A stretch of DNA of 47,526 bases. Origin: Chara braunii (taxonomy: Eukaryota > Streptophyta > Charophyceae > Charales > Characeae). Below, piece by piece: positions 1 through 11,702 of this stretch. The stretch is from NCBI GenBank assembly GCA_003427395.1, contig BFEA01000414.1, positions 50,038 to 97,563 of the forward strand, read 5' to 3'. Positions within the stretch are counted from its first letter, which is position 1; the number at the start of each line of letters is the position of its first letter. A program made the translations under genes and the position numbers. The notes below the pieces were generated by a model. That model saw only the letters and a program-made list of their open reading frames with translations, made no database searches and had not been told where the DNA came from.

Positions 1-616
1 ACCCCTGCGCTTCATTGTAGTCCAAGCCCACCAGCTATGGTGGCTGGGCTATGGCGCTGCCCTCAGCAGCGCCCTCCTCCTCTGCACGACCGCACATGCT
101 ACACCTCGCCTCTCAACGCTAGCAACAGCCTACGAGCATGAGCTCCAGCAGCGTTGCCTCCAGCATGCGAGTGTCTGAATGAGGCTGCCTGGCCAGAGCT
201 CTTTCCTTTATGGAAAAGAGCTGGCCAGCTCTTGAAGCCTGGCTGGGATGGGCTGGGCCCTGAAGCCTCCGGAAGGCCCTAGGAGGCTGCCTGGATGCAG
301 CAGCTACTGGGTTGCTGGGCCTCGTTCGGTTGGGCACCCAACTGTCTCTGTATGAGGCTGCGAATCACGCCCAGGGCCTGCATTCTTTGGAAAGGCCCGG
401 TAGGCCGTGGAAATGTCTTCGGTGCTCGGCCTGTGTTTCTTTCAACCAACTGGCGCGTCGCAACTGCCTGGACCCCAAATATGAAATTGACAGTCGAGGG
501 CCTCTTGCAAAAAGCCAGGCCCGCCTTCACTTAGGGCGGGCACCTCCGCCTTCACTTAGGGCGGGTAAGGCTGCAAACAGGGTCCCATAGGCCTACCGAG
601 GACCCTGATCCTCGCA
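1..616 (-). repeat. 3' LTR (partial)
   Basis: This matches 7944-8582 nearly base for base and ends at 616 in CA, which is TG on the element's sense strand. About 415 bp expected from the other LTR lie before the window. It differs from the other LTR by an extra block near 441-448 and by a roughly 24-bp local duplication near 536-565 (the 'cttcacttagggcggg' motif occurs twice here, once in the other LTR). Confidence 0.93.
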
Positions 617-630
617 TTCCCTCCTCCTTT
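617..630 (-). promoter_or_regulatory. Polypurine tract
   Basis: On the element's sense strand this is an uninterrupted purine run (AAAGGAGGAGGGAA) directly next to the first base (TG) of the 3' LTR. That is the expected place and composition for the plus-strand DNA primer. Confidence 0.85.
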
Positions 631-631
631 A

Positions 632-911
632 CTTCGTGAATCCTCTGAAAAGTCTCGCATTCTGCAGGCATCTTCCCCTTGAGTGCTCTTTCATAGCCTG
701 CGATGACTTGATGTGTTGTTCTCATGAGTTCTTCTCATGTGAACCACCTGTCTTCTTTAGGATCCAGATGATGTCTGAAGCTCACACGATATTACATTCT
801 CGGTTTAGGAGGTCGCTCTTTGCCTGATGGTCGAGGAACAGGCATCACTCGATGCTCGATGATCTGGTCAATGTTCACTTCGCCATCCATGGTCGGGGGC
901 AGCATTGATGT
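632..911 (-). pseudogene. pol C-terminal tail, chromodomain-like, interrupted by stops
   Basis: The pol reading frame continues after the TGA at 912-914 with coding-like sequence. An early part contains 'VNIDQIIEHRVMPVP' and a later part reads 'YRVSFRHHLDPKEDRWFT' followed by 'EELM'. This resembles the C-terminal chromodomain of chromoviral integrases, which targets insertion to modified chromatin. Two further stops lie in the same frame (TAA 792-794, TGA 735-737). The frame runs on toward the polypurine tract. The domain name rests on pattern recognition, and it could be a non-chromodomain integrase tail. Confidence 0.6.
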
Positions 912-2327
912 TCAGGAAGGAAAATGCTCAGTTGCAGCGAAAGGTGCCAGCTTAGAGGCATGAAACACTGGGTAGGTGCGTAGGTGTGCAGGAATACGGA
1001 TCACGTATGAAGGCCCATCCGGTTGATCCCCTACAACATCCAAGATCTCCCAGGGCCCGAAAGACCGTGGCATCAGTTTTCTGGATATCCCCAACTCCTG
1101 ACCTAATTCAGATGACTTTACCCAGACTCGTTCACCTACCTGAAAGTTAGAGGGCCGTCTATGCTTATTCTCATATGCAATCATAGCATCTTGAGACTTT
1201 CTAATATGTTCAACGGCCTGCTGCAACATCTGTTCATATTTGACAGCAAACTCTATGCTGCCAGGTGTTGCAGTGGAGTGTCTTTCTGGTTGCAGAAAGT
1301 CCAATGCACTTCTAGGCTTCAAACCAAGATGTAACTGGTTGGGAGTCATACCGGTTATACTGTGCACAACATTGTTGTACAAACTGGCGACGAGAGGTAA
1401 CTTCTCGTCCCAGTCATCCTGACTTGGCTTAATGTAATGCCTAAGCAGGTGTTGTACTACCCGGTTCATCTGTTCTGCTTGGCCATTTGACTCAGGGTGA
1501 TTCCCTGAAGCCATTTGGAGTTTGGTGTCCATCTGTTCAACAGTTGATTGCCACAGTTCACTTGTGAATCTCACATCCCTATCGCTAACGATGGATGTAG
1601 GCAAACCAAAATCCCGTACCCAATTATCCATAAACAGTTTGATGACATAGTCAGTTTTAGTTGTTTCTGGCATGGCAATCAGTCTTGCGTACTTAGTAAA
1701 ACAGTCCACTATAACAAAGATATGCCTCTTTCCAGACTTGCTGGTCACAAGGGTGTCCATGAAATCCATAGACACACTCTGACTTGGTCCTTCAAGAACC
1801 GGCAAGGGCTTGATCAGCCCAAGCAGAGCCTGAGTCCTTGGTTTGTCTCTTTGGCAAACCTGGCAAGTTTCAACATAGCGTTTTGCATCTATCATCATAT
1901 AAGGCCACCAAAATCTTTGTACTAAGTTCGCTGATGTCGTTGTGTAGCCAAAATGACCAGTTGCATCGTGACATTCTCCTAAAAATAAACTACGTAACGA
2001 CTCACTACTGGGAACACACAACCTTTTATTCCCTGCCTTCTCAAGAAACAGCAAGTCGTCTACCATTGTAAATTCGTCCAAAGTATTTTTATCCTTTGCC
2101 TTGAATCTACGAATGATCTCGGACATAACTAGATCTTGCTGATTGGCATCCACCAGTGATCGAGTCAAATCGCTAGATATGCCAAACTCTGTTACTAGTG
2201 CCCCCAGATAATCTGCCCTTCTTGATAACGCATCAACCACCTTGTTGTACGTACCCTTGATAGGATCAAGTTGATAGTCATACATGTCTATCACTTGAAT
2301 CCATCTCTTGAGTGCGTCTGACAACAC
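912..2327 (-). pseudogene. pol segment: integrase with GPY module
   Basis: An open stretch of 471 codons. It starts at the end of the RNase H/tether region. The zinc-binding HHCC motif follows (His120, His125, Cys155, Cys158 in this segment). The catalytic triad Asp188, Asp249, Glu285 has 35 residues between the second Asp and the Glu, which is the DD35E spacing, with 'NGQAE' around the Glu. Residues 399-462 form a GPF/GPY-type module ('GERVWV', 'FGPWEIL', 'YPVFHASKL'). Integrase inserts the cDNA copy into the genome. All catalytic residues are present, but the segment is cut off upstream by TAG 2328-2330 and downstream by TGA 912-914, so no full-length product is expected without readthrough. 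Confidence 0.93.
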
Positions 2328-2330
2328 AGG

Positions 2331-2954
2331 CTATGTCTTAATCCAGCTCAAAGTTCCATGGTCAGACCTCACATAGAAGAATCTTCCTAGGAGGTAGTGT
2401 CTCCAATGAACTAGTGCTGGGTACAGGGCGTAGAGCTCTCTCTCATAAGTGGACTTAGCTAACTTTTGAGAAGGCATCTTTTTACTCATGTATTCGATCG
2501 GTCTCAACATGGGCCCTTCCTGTTGCGCAAGGACCGCGACTATGCCATATTGGCTGGCGTCTGTGGTCACGACAAATGGCTTGTCAGGATCCGGAAGTTT
2601 GAGAACTTCATAGTGTGTCAGAGCATACTTCAATTTCTTGAAGCTTGCCTCACACTCTTCAGTCCACTCCCAAGGGGTGTCAAGTCGAGTTAGATCCGTT
2701 AATGGGGAAGCTATAGTACTATAGTTCTTTACAAACGGGTGATAATAGCCCGTCATCCCCAAAAACGATCTGACCTCAGTAACAGTCTGAGGTCTGGGCC
2801 AGTCACGTATGCTGGTCACCTTCGCATCTTCCGGCCTCAACCCATCTACTGAAATTTCATGACCCAAGTACAAGATCTTGGTGCGACCAAACTCGCATTT
2901 ATCAAAGTTTACCTTGTACTGGTGCTGTCTGAGGAGACCTAATACTATTTTCAA
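2331..2954 (-). pseudogene. pol segment: RT thumb and RNase H
   Basis: This open stretch is in the same frame as the segments on both sides and is bounded by TAG at 2955-2957 and 2328-2330. It begins with the RT thumb/connection ('FLGYVG'-type region, here 'SFLGMTGYYHPFVKNYS'). RNase H follows with 'TTDAS' near 2561 (first Asp), 'YERELYAL' (Glu) and 'VRSDHG' (Asp). RNase H removes the RNA template during cDNA synthesis. Typical acidic catalytic residues are kept, so the damage is confined to the flanking stops. Confidence 0.92.
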
Positions 2955-2957
2955 GTG

Positions 2958-4316
2958 CTAAGCGTGCTCCTCTACAGTCCTACTAAAGATAAGAATATCG
3001 TCGAGGTACATGACGATAAACTTGTCCAAGTACTCATGAAATATCCGGTTCATCGCGTGCTGGAACGTACCAGGCGAATTGCATAGGCCAAAAGGCATCA
3101 CCACAAACTCGTACAAACCGTACCTGGTCTGAAATATGGTTTTGTGTTGGTCCTCAGGCCTAACGATAATTTGATGGTATCCGGACTTCAGATCTATCTT
3201 TGTGAAGTATCGACATCTCTGCACTCTATCCAAGAGGTCGTCAATGCGGGGTAGGGGCTCCGCGTTCTTAACGGTGATGGCATTGAGGCCCCTATAGTCA
3301 ATGCACATCCTTAATGGACCTCCCTTCTTTGGGACAAATAACACTGGCGCACCGTAAGGGGAGGTACTAGGCCGTATCCATCCCTTCTCTGTGAGCTCCT
3401 TGAGCTGGCGGCGAAGCTCATCTAACTCCGCGGGAGACATCCTATAGATTCGTCCTCTAGGCACCTTACTACCTGGGACAATCTCTATCGCATGTACAAC
3501 CTCCCTTTCCACCACGCCTGTGGGCTCCTCAAAAAGGTCTGAATATTGTGCGACGATTCTTTCTATCTCCGGGGGTGTTTTAACGGCCTCCCCTTTCTCG
3601 GAGACAAAGACTAGATACATGTCCTCCTCTCGATTCTGCTTATAGTAGTTATAGAAGGATGAAGCGCACATACACCCATAGTTCTCTATTAGACTGCTAG
3701 CTTTATACTTTTGCAATCTAACAGTTCTACCATTGGGCAATTTGTGGATCAACACCTTCCTATCCCAGTTAAACTGAGGTTGCGAGACTTCGAGGTAGTA
3801 CATGCCCAGTAGCATATCGAATGGCAGTTCGTCGCTCACCAAGAAAGAGATCTTGTGGATCACTTCCCCTCCTCCATAGGAGAAGGTGCAGGCTACGTCC
3901 TTGACATAGTCCTTTACAACCATTTTGTGCTTGTTGGCTAGCGTAGAAGCTACAGTTCTGCTAAGCCGCTGCACTTGGTCCCCTAAGCGCAGTTTATCCA
4001 CACAAGCACGACTAATGAAATTTCGTGTAGAGCCTATGTCTGCGAAGGCGCCAACCTTGCGGCCACCTACATCTACTTCTACCACGAAATGTTTACCTTT
4101 TGGACCTCTACTGATCATCGCCCAAGAGTCCTTGGGGTCCTTCCTTGACCACTCAGTCTCTAACTCTTCTAGGGCCTCAGACACATCTCTCGAACAGAGC
4201 GTCGGTGGGTCTGAATGTGTTTGCGGGGCGATGTGTGGGTCACTAGCCTTGGCCAACGCCTGAAGTGGGGAAGGCAACGTAACCACTTCAGCGCGAGTAA
4301 GAGCGGCTAACACTCC
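2958..4316 (-). pseudogene. pol segment: protease and reverse transcriptase
   Basis: The protease region has 'FVVEVDVGG', then '[10 protein letters not shown]' at about 4040-4011 and '[12 protein letters not shown]'. It is a retropepsin fold, but its active-site triplet is Asp-Ile-Gly instead of Asp-Thr/Ser-Gly, so it is probably dead. The codon is ATA, one C-to-T step from ACA (Thr). RT follows: '[21 protein letters not shown]', '[15 protein letters not shown]', '[13 protein letters not shown]' and '[13 protein letters not shown]', with the catalytic 'YLDD' at 3008-2997. The segment ends at an in-frame TAG (2955-2957). Pol is in a different frame from the zinc-knuckle part of gag, so either a programmed shift or another indel lies near 4320. 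Confidence 0.94.
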
Positions 4317-6247
4317 TACTGGCCTGAGGTGTTTCCCTGTAAGCTGCTCGCAGAAGCACTCCCAGGGTTTGAAGATAAGCCCACCACCGTTGGTGAGGCT
4401 ACCTTCGTGGTGACCTTTTTGCCTCGGCATGTATGCGACATGTGGCCATAATTGCCACAGTTCATGCAAGTGCCCCTGGCAACTCGGTCCCTCCACACCT
4501 CGTAATCCAAACCAAGCTTCACCCATGCGGGTGTCCCTTGGTCTCCCTGACCCGTGGACCGTCCTACCTTCTTCTTCCCGGTCCCCCTAGCCTTTTCCTT
4601 GATGGGCACCACGACTCCCCCATCCAAAGTCTCGTTGGCCCCATCCTGCTCTGTCAACTCCCCAAGGTCTGGGAATTCGTCAATCTCCGTCGTTTGACCA
4701 TCGTGGTCAACGAACATTAACCCTTCTTCTTCCAATCTTGGGGCAGTCTCTTCCTACCATCATGGGATACCTTATGCGCAGATCCCAACTTTGCCTCTAT
4801 GTCCAGAGCTTTCTTACTAGAAGAAGTGAAGGTGTGTTGTTCGACATAGGCCTCGTCAACCAGCTTGGTCCTTACCTCTGCAGGTAGACACCTTAGGTAA
4901 TCCGTGAGGAGAACCTGCTGGTCAAAACGCACACCAGGTACCACGAGAAGGCGTTCTACGGTGTCTGTAAGCTCTCTAACATCCTTGAACCTGCGGGAAC
5001 AAAGGTTGTTGATAGCATCGGTGGCCTTTTGAGCCCCTTGCGGGTCATGCCACCTGTTGTAGACAGACCGTACGAACTGCTCCAATGTCTGAGCCTGTGC
5101 CCAGGCATCGAAATCCTGACCGGAGCCTGTTGCTGCACTAGACCATTCAACCAGCGAGCTGCTGACCCTTCGAGAAAAGAGGCAGCCACAACAACTTCTT
5201 GCTCTGGCCTTGTGAGCTTGTGCCTCACATAAGTAGGCACAGTTCTCACCCAGGTGTCCAAGTCCTCCTCCTTCTTTCTATCTCCAGAGAAAGGCTTGGG
5301 ACTCATCAAAGGTATCTTGGGCATCCACTGCATAGGCTGCATGGGCCCAGGGGCTTGTTGCAGCAACTACATTGCCACTGAAACAGGCTTCTGCACATTA
5401 ACCTGGGTCTGGCTTGACAGTGGGACTGTAGTTACCACTGTCGTGGATGGTACGGTTGAGACTCTTTGAACCGGACCACTAGTTGCTGCAAAACCACCTG
5501 GAGGGGGCATGCCAAACATTGGAGAGAAAGTTTGCCCTGTGTGTTGCGGCATCGATGAAGGACCCGCACCCACAGGGGGAACTACAGCAAACTGTGGCTG
5601 CCTCACCGCTGTGCGAGGAGCCCGAAGTTCAGCCAGGATTTGTCTCTGGCCTGCCAACAAATCGGTCAGCAATTCCTGTTGGACGTTCTGCGCTTCAGCC
5701 ACTGAAAGCAAAGCATTACGCAGCACACGACCAGTAGTGTCTAACGCTGCCTCATCTAATCCTTTCAGTCTGCTTAGTTCTTGCATCCTACTCCCTAGTC
5801 TAGCCTTCCTAAGTATTGCTTTTCTCCTCCTCTCTGCTGCCTCGTCCAACTGCCACTGTAGCTCATCCTGAAGTTTTTATGCTTGCCGGATTTCTAAGTC
5901 CTCCGGCGGAGTTGAATTTGCTGGTTGACTCGCACGCTAGCAATCTGACTAGTGGAAACCTCGAAACCGCTCTGACTGACTCCTGACAAAGAGGACTGTG
6001 TAGAGACTTGTGACATGGCTGAGGTAGCCATGGTTGCACCGGTACTAGCTGAGACTCTAGTCTTGGCACTATCCTCAACTGCCCTCGCTCTCCTTGCCGC
6101 TGATCTCTCTCTAGCCTCTCTCCACAATCTTCTCTCGTCTCCTGGACCTAACTCCAAGAATGTCAAGGGTGGACTACGAGTAGTCCTGCGAGTAGTCCTA
6201 CGGTCGTCCATTAGCAATTCCTCATCACTAGTGCTTGCATCACTCAT
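4316..6247 (-). pseudogene. gag (capsid/nucleocapsid), broken by frameshifts and stops
   Basis: Gag starts at ATG 6247-6245 ('MSDASTSDEELL'), runs through a charged, Ala/Arg-rich region and then changes frame near 5930. The next frame holds a coiled-coil-like stretch ('DEAAERRRKAILRKARLG'), a Pro/Gln-rich linker and the capsid start ('SPKPFSGDRKKEEDLDTW', 'ASFLEGSAARWLNGLV'). It has stops TAA 5877-5879 and TAG 5367-5369. Capsid sequence continues in a third frame from about 5120 ('LEQFVRSVYNRWHDPQGAQ'). After a shift near 4725 the nucleocapsid carries one CCHC zinc knuckle at 4468-4427 (Cys-x2-Cys-x4-His-x4-Cys). Gag packages the RNA in the virus-like particle. It ends at TAG 4318-4316. Confidence 0.88.
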
Positions 6248-7513
6248 GAGCTACAATGTGTGTGATCTAAACTAGAATCCACACGGAATCCTACTTTAGC
6301 CTGACACACAACCGATTATGAAACACAACTAATTTCGGTCGGATGGAACAAAAACAGTTAGGTGATATATTAACAACTAATGTCGGGTCTTACAGGATAT
6401 ATTAATTCTATTTTTGGATTACCCTGGAACAGATTGCACTACAACAAAGATCCAATCTGTCTGTAGCTGTCTGTCAGTTGTTAGCGAAGTCTGTCACAAC
6501 TAGATAATCAAAATAAAAATAACATCTTTTGTTGGAGATGTATACTGGATGGCAGATTGATAGTTGATTGTCACTGTGAACAGTTATCGGAATCCCCCCT
6601 CCCCCTGTATCCTTCTTGATTGGTCACTTTGTGTCAACGTTCCTGAGCATCTGGTTGAGCAGCGTGTCTGAAGGTGTGCAATCCGGCCCACCTCTGTGCC
6701 CCAAGTCATTGCCGAACAAACCAGCCAGTCCACTCTTATTTACCCTCGTACGGAACGAGCGTTACACCTGGTTGATCTGGCTGATCAGGAGGAATTTTAG
6801 GAGAGCCCCCATCTCCTCAGGAATTATTTAACGTCGCAGTCAGGACGACGATCACAGTCAGATTCAATCCGAGTCCCCAACCAAAAATATTTATAGACGG
6901 TCTGGTAAGCGTCTCATGAAAGGCTGGCATGCCCGACACGACCTCTATTGCGCAAGCAGCAGAACCAAGGACTTGCAGCCCAAGCATGCATGTACTAGTC
7001 CCAGCGGGTTGGCATGGTGACCGTGACCCACGTGCTTCGTCTAGGGCCCTTCAGAGGCTTCGCCCGTCTCCCACCAGCTTGCTGCCCAGGAAGAATGTCG
7101 ACTCTCAAGGTTGAGCGCTCGCGACACCTCACATCGAGAGGACTCTCAAGACAAAACTCACTTCCTCACGGTAAGAAGAGATGAAGAGGGTAGATAAGGA
7201 AGAGAGCAACGTACCTCATAAATGCTGCCCCCAACCACAAATTTTTCACCGGTAACCTGATGTGTAATTATGATGATCGGTCTTTGCCTCAGCACAACCA
7301 ACAGTAGAATGCGGTTCCACCTTGGCTTAATATGCCACATCAGCGATTTCTCATCATCCAGCATACACCCCGTATGTCACCACATAGCTCCCTGGCGCGC
7401 CTACACTACCCTGGGCCGCCTAACGTTCAACGCCAATGCCTTATCACTGCCCCACACCTCACGCGAAGCACCAAAAGCTATTGCGAAGAACCAATGAAGC
7501 GCAATATGAACCA
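6248..7513 (-). other. Untranslated leader of the retrotransposon
   Basis: About 1.27 kb between the primer-binding site and the gag ATG has no coding-like frame on either strand. A long leader of this kind would hold packaging and dimerisation signals, but I see no specific motif to assign. Confidence 0.6.
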
Positions 7514-7525
7514 GCTCCGATACCA
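7514..7525 (-). promoter_or_regulatory. tRNA primer-binding site
   Basis: On the sense strand the sequence TGGTATCGGAGC sits 3 nt inside the 5' LTR. It is one base from the common initiator-tRNA-Met binding site (TGGTATCAGAGC). Its position also fixes the inner LTR boundary at 7529. Confidence 0.82.
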
Positions 7526-7528
7526 AAT

Positions 7529-8582
7529 TGCAAGGAAAATAAGTAACAACGAGATGACAATTCCAGATCACACCATCACATTGAAAGCCAAATAGTCACA
7601 CTGTGTCCAGAAAGCAGCATTGCACCAATAATACACCAATGGAGGTTCGTAGCACTGAAAACTAATGTTCATGGAGAGCATACTCTCTCCTCCCAACACA
7701 AGAGTACAGTTCCTTCACACTCACACTTAGCGCTCAGCGCCCAACCTACTCCTACACAACTACTACAGACTACAGAAAAACAATGCAACTGTTGACACCA
7801 GCGGCAACCCGAAGTACTTGAAGACGTCGCCCATGCAGACCATCACCAATACAAGGTACGTGCCCTCACATCATCATCATCATCAACATCCTTCACCTAT
7901 CCCTTGACTACACCACACCTGTCCTCTCTTTGACCCGAAGACCACCCCTGCGCTTCACTGTAGTCCAAGCCCACCAGCTATGGTGGCTGGGCTATGGTGC
8001 TGCCCTCAGCAGCGCCCTCCTCCTTTGCACGACCGCACGTGCTGCACCTCGCCTCTCAGCGCTAGCAGCAGCCTACGAGCATGAGCTCCAGCAGCGCTGC
8101 CGCCAGCATGCGAGTGCCTGNAGCAGCCTACGAGCATGAGCTCCAGCAGCGCTGCCGCCAGCATGCGAGTGCCTGAATGAGGCTGCCTGGCCAGAGCTCT
8201 TTCCTTTATGGAAAAGAGCTGGCCAGCTCTCGAAGCCTGGCTGGGCTGGCCTGGGCCTAGAAGCTTCCGGAAGGCCCCAGGAGGCTGCCTGGATGCTGCA
8301 GCTACTGGGCTGCTGGGCCTTGTTCAGTTGGGCGCCCAACTGTCTCTGTATGAGGCTGCAAATCACGCCCAGAGCCTGCATTCTTTGGAAAGGCCCGGTA
8401 GGCCGTGGAAATGTCTTCGGTGCTCGGCTTGTGCAACCAACTGGCGCGTCGCAACTGCCTGGACCCCAAATATGAAATTGACAGTCGAGGGCCTCTTGCA
8501 AAAAGCTAGGCCCGCCTTCACTTAGGGCGGGTAAGGCTGCAAACAGGGCCCCATAGGCCTACCGAGGACCCTGATCCTCGCA
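7529..8582 (-). repeat. 5' LTR
   Basis: This runs from TG at 7529 to CA at 8582, and 7944-8582 is shared with the left LTR. The inner boundary is set by the primer-binding site. The 1054 bp include an apparently artificial 54-bp duplication around an N at 8121, so the real length is close to 1.0 kb. The part 7529-7943 has no partner in the window because the left LTR is cut off. Confidence 0.88.
8067..8175. other. Single-N join with identical 54-bp flanks (assembly artefact)
   Basis: 8067-8120 and 8122-8175 are identical, separated by one N at 8121. The other LTR has only one copy of this block. Two overlapping contig ends were apparently placed side by side instead of merged. Confidence 0.9.
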
Positions 8583-11500
8583 ATTTTAAAAACAACAAGA
8601 AAAAAACTCTTCAACATCTCAACCCATAAGTGTGAGGTTGTAGAGCTAAAAATCGGGTCCAGCGTCCCATGGACTGCGACTCAAAAGAAATATCCAACTA
8701 TACAAAAAATGGTAAATTTTTGGAATGCCCCTCCAACTTTGCGACCTAAAAAAAAATATCCAACTATACCATTTATTTGCGGTATGCCCCTGTGACGAAC
8801 AACTTACTTTGTCGTGTCCTTGGCCTCTGGAGTTTTTTGTAGGCCCCTGTTAGTGAGGGGTGCAACTTTCTAGCATACCCTTGTGGCCGTTGGTGACACT
8901 CAAAGGTTGTTCCTCCGACCCTGGGAGGGGAGGTACCGAGGCATACTGGAAATTTGGAGTCGGTAGCGATAGGGGCATACTGAACATATTTCAAGCCCAG
9001 ACAACGTCAGGGGGTTTTCAAAAACTTCGATCGTTGTCAGAGGGGCGCGACGGGGTACGTTGGCCGTTAGAGGGGCATACAACAAATAAATGCAAGTTCG
9101 CGGAACATTTAAAAAGAAAAAAAAAATTTGAAAACATAAATAAAGGAACCAAAATAGTCAAGGACTCCTACATAAGTCATACCCACTGCTAATCTGCCTG
9201 GGAGCCTTACCCAACTTCGCGTCAAGATCGTACCAAAAAGAAAGCAAGTATTTGACAAACCTCGGGGGCCCGACCATACAATTGAACGTTCCAAAGTTAG
9301 ATTGCCCTTCTCAACAATGAATAATAGGTAATACGCTAAGGAAATACAATTTGTGATTCAAACAGATCTTTGAGCTCAAAAAGCATGAACCGTCTACACG
9401 GGTTTCCCACCGTACCATCCTTGAATTTTTAATATCATCAACATTCAACGAACCAACATCACCATGGATACAATTAAAGTTTACTTCCTACCCTACTTAT
9501 ACTAAGTTCGAGCAAGTAGCATTCCTACCACTGACGGGAGCTTTGTCCTTGCCTCCATAGTGCCATTGCTCATAGACACGATGTTACTTCTCATGCCATG
9601 TTTTTCAAAAGATTTATCGACCCAACAATGACATACTAAAATGCAACCTAGTAAGTTAAGACTACATGAGGTATTCCCAAGTTTTCAAACTTTTTACCAG
9701 AGTAGCAAGAGGATGGGATTAAAGATAGAAGGTTCGGTGAATAAAAGGTAACGATGGCGGGGGCATGGCGGTGTTAGCACCGGGTGAAGAGATCGAGTTT
9801 TGAAGAAGATGAAGGGAACAAGTTAACATGATTGATGCATGAAATTATAACTATATTAAACACGAGTTGCCACCAAGATCGAAATATCCAACCATATTAG
9901 ACAGGCGAGGTATGAAGGATATACTATGTCTGTAAAATCACTTGAGAAGATACCAAAAAAAGGAACCTACCCCAAAATGTGTACGCTAAGCACTTAGATA
10001 CCACCGCAGTCTTTGATCAAGGCAAATTAACTTAGCAAAAAAACGATGAACGAAGCCAATAGAGCGACGAAATACAGCGGGTTCAAGATAAAAACAAGTG
10101 TGTGAGTGCAATCAGAGTTACATAAAAAAATAGAGAGATTTATACTGCACGTCATACATTAAAAAAAAAAAAAAAAAAAAAAAAAGTGGCAGTTTTGGTC
10201 AAAATTTCGCCGAAAATACTGTAATGTGTGAAAAAGTGAGTAGGAAGGTGGCGTTGTCGAGCTCATCGGCCCCCGATTTTTTTGCAAAAGGCGAGAACCT
10301 TCTCGGGCATATCACGCAAGAGTTGAAGAAAAGCAAAACAAAAGATATCTTGGGGACAACGTTGTCCTCTCGCCTCTCTAGCCGGGTGCGTCAGCCGTAC
10401 TTCCTGCGGTCCCCTACGACAGGATACGTTCCCACGGGACACAACTTACCTTCCCTAAGGGAATGTCACTACCCTTACGGGTGTAGGTAAGACTTTTAGA
10501 TGCAATTGCAGAGGTAGGTCAGTCGAGGGTGTTTGCTCGTTTGCTGCAATATCGACACGTGATTAAAACGCCGACTGAACCCGGACGTCGTTCGCTTCCT
10601 AGGGTGTTGATCTCCTAAATACGAAGTGAACACCAATTGACTAGGATGGTTTCAAACAAGCATAAAACTAGCAATTCAATCCGAATCCTTCAAACATAAA
10701 ACTTCAAAAGAAAAAAAAAAGTACATATTAATCAAGTATACATACATCAAAATAAATAATTTTTTAGTCGATATGAAAGTACATTTGAATTCATCGTGAG
10801 TTGAATCGATAACTAAAAGTATTCGAGCATGAAATGATAAGGTCCCTAACACAAAATCGAAGTAAAAACGATCACCTCATATCGAACTAAATAAGTAAAA
10901 TACTATACTCAACCGCCACAGAGAGTTGACTTGGACAATAATCTCGATGGAGCTGACGTGGTAGTCAAACTGCCTTTGTTTTGACTTGATGAGACACACT
11001 GAGGAGGTCATCCATTCCACCCTACCACTGACCTCTAAGCATCCGCTTTTGTCACCATCATGTATGCACAGTCTCCTTAGATGGAAGACTACTTAGCAGA
11101 TGATTCTTGATTAGGTGCAGTACTCGAATTGCTACATGTTTGGCAAAGATATCCTGATTGAGCCTTTTTTGGTACCAAAGGTTCACAAATGTCCTTGCCT
11201 TTGCGCGAGGAGAATCGTTGTGTAATCTCTCCATCCCTGATCTGCACTTCTTGTAATGCGAACCCCATCCATGCACGTCACGTTTATGTGCACCTGCTTC
11301 AAACTAATATAATATCTTACTAGACTGGGCCTCTCATGACGCCAAATCTTTATCCGGGAATGACCCCTAAAACGACCACCGGAAAGATTGTTAATTTTAA
11401 CTTCCTTCTGCGTGAGATTATGGAAAGATTATAACATCCCCTAAGACAACAGAGCAACAAAGACTAGAAAGGAATCCTTCTCCCAGTTCTGCAGATTTGC
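8583..11500. other. Gene-poor spacer
   Basis: I see no gene. The first 500 bp contain scattered degenerate copies of AGGGGCATAC and its complement (8736-8747, 8790-8797, 8971-8979, 9072-9079) and two copies of 'aaatatccaactatac'. The rest is AT-rich with a 25-nt poly-A at 10161-10185. Confidence 0.5.
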
Positions 11501-11540
11501 TGAAAAATCACATCTGGAAGGAGCATTGAATAAGACCTTG

Positions 11541-11655
11541 CTGATAAGATTAGCATGGCAGCTGCGCAAGGATGACACGCAATCGAGATATGGTCCACAT
11601 TTTTTACCTGGTTGGTCATGCGAATAAATCGAGAAATGGTCTAAACTTTTACCTG
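11541..11655 (+). pseudogene. U6 snRNA-derived pseudogene with duplicated 3' end
   Basis: From 'AAGATTAGCATGGC' through 'TGCGCAAGGATGACACGC' to 'TCGAGATATGGTCCACA' this follows the 3' two thirds of U6 snRNA with a few changes and a deletion. It ends in six Ts (11610-11615), which would act as a Pol III stop. The 5' third of U6, including the ACAGA box, is not recognisable upstream. Immediately after, a second copy of the last ~35 nt ('AAATCGAGAAATGGTCTAAACTTTT') follows, with the flank 'ACCTGNTTGGTC' repeated too, so the 3' end is tandemly duplicated (about 50 bp). It cannot function as U6. Confidence 0.75.
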
Positions 11656-11702
11656 TTTGGTCCTGCCGGTAATAAGTCATATGCTTGTCTCAAAGACCAT
11701 GG

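Larger units (their letters stand above)
1..8582 (-). mobile_element. Ty3/gypsy LTR retrotransposon, decayed; 3' LTR cut by the window edge
   Basis: Two related LTRs (1-616 and 7529-8582) bracket an internal region of about 6.9 kb read on the minus strand. The order along the element is 5' LTR, primer-binding site, long untranslated leader, gag, protease, RT, RNase H, integrase, chromodomain-like tail, polypurine tract and 3' LTR. Integrase after RNase H is the Ty3/gypsy order, and a GPY module plus chromodomain-like tail points to a chromovirus-like lineage. The two LTRs differ by more than 20 substitutions and several indels over the shared 616 bp, so this is not a fresh insertion. Gag has at least three frame changes and the coding region at least seven in-frame stops. 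The outer end of the 3' LTR and one target-site flank lie outside the window; the flank at the other end starts with ATTTT at 8583. Confidence 0.95.

Noticed and set aside
632-5879. Alternative genetic code (TAA/TAG read as Gln), because several stops sit where Gln would fit
   Set aside because: The intact MORN gene has many Gln codons, all CAA or CAG, and no in-frame TAA or TAG. The retroelement also has frameshifts and TGA stops, so decay explains it better.
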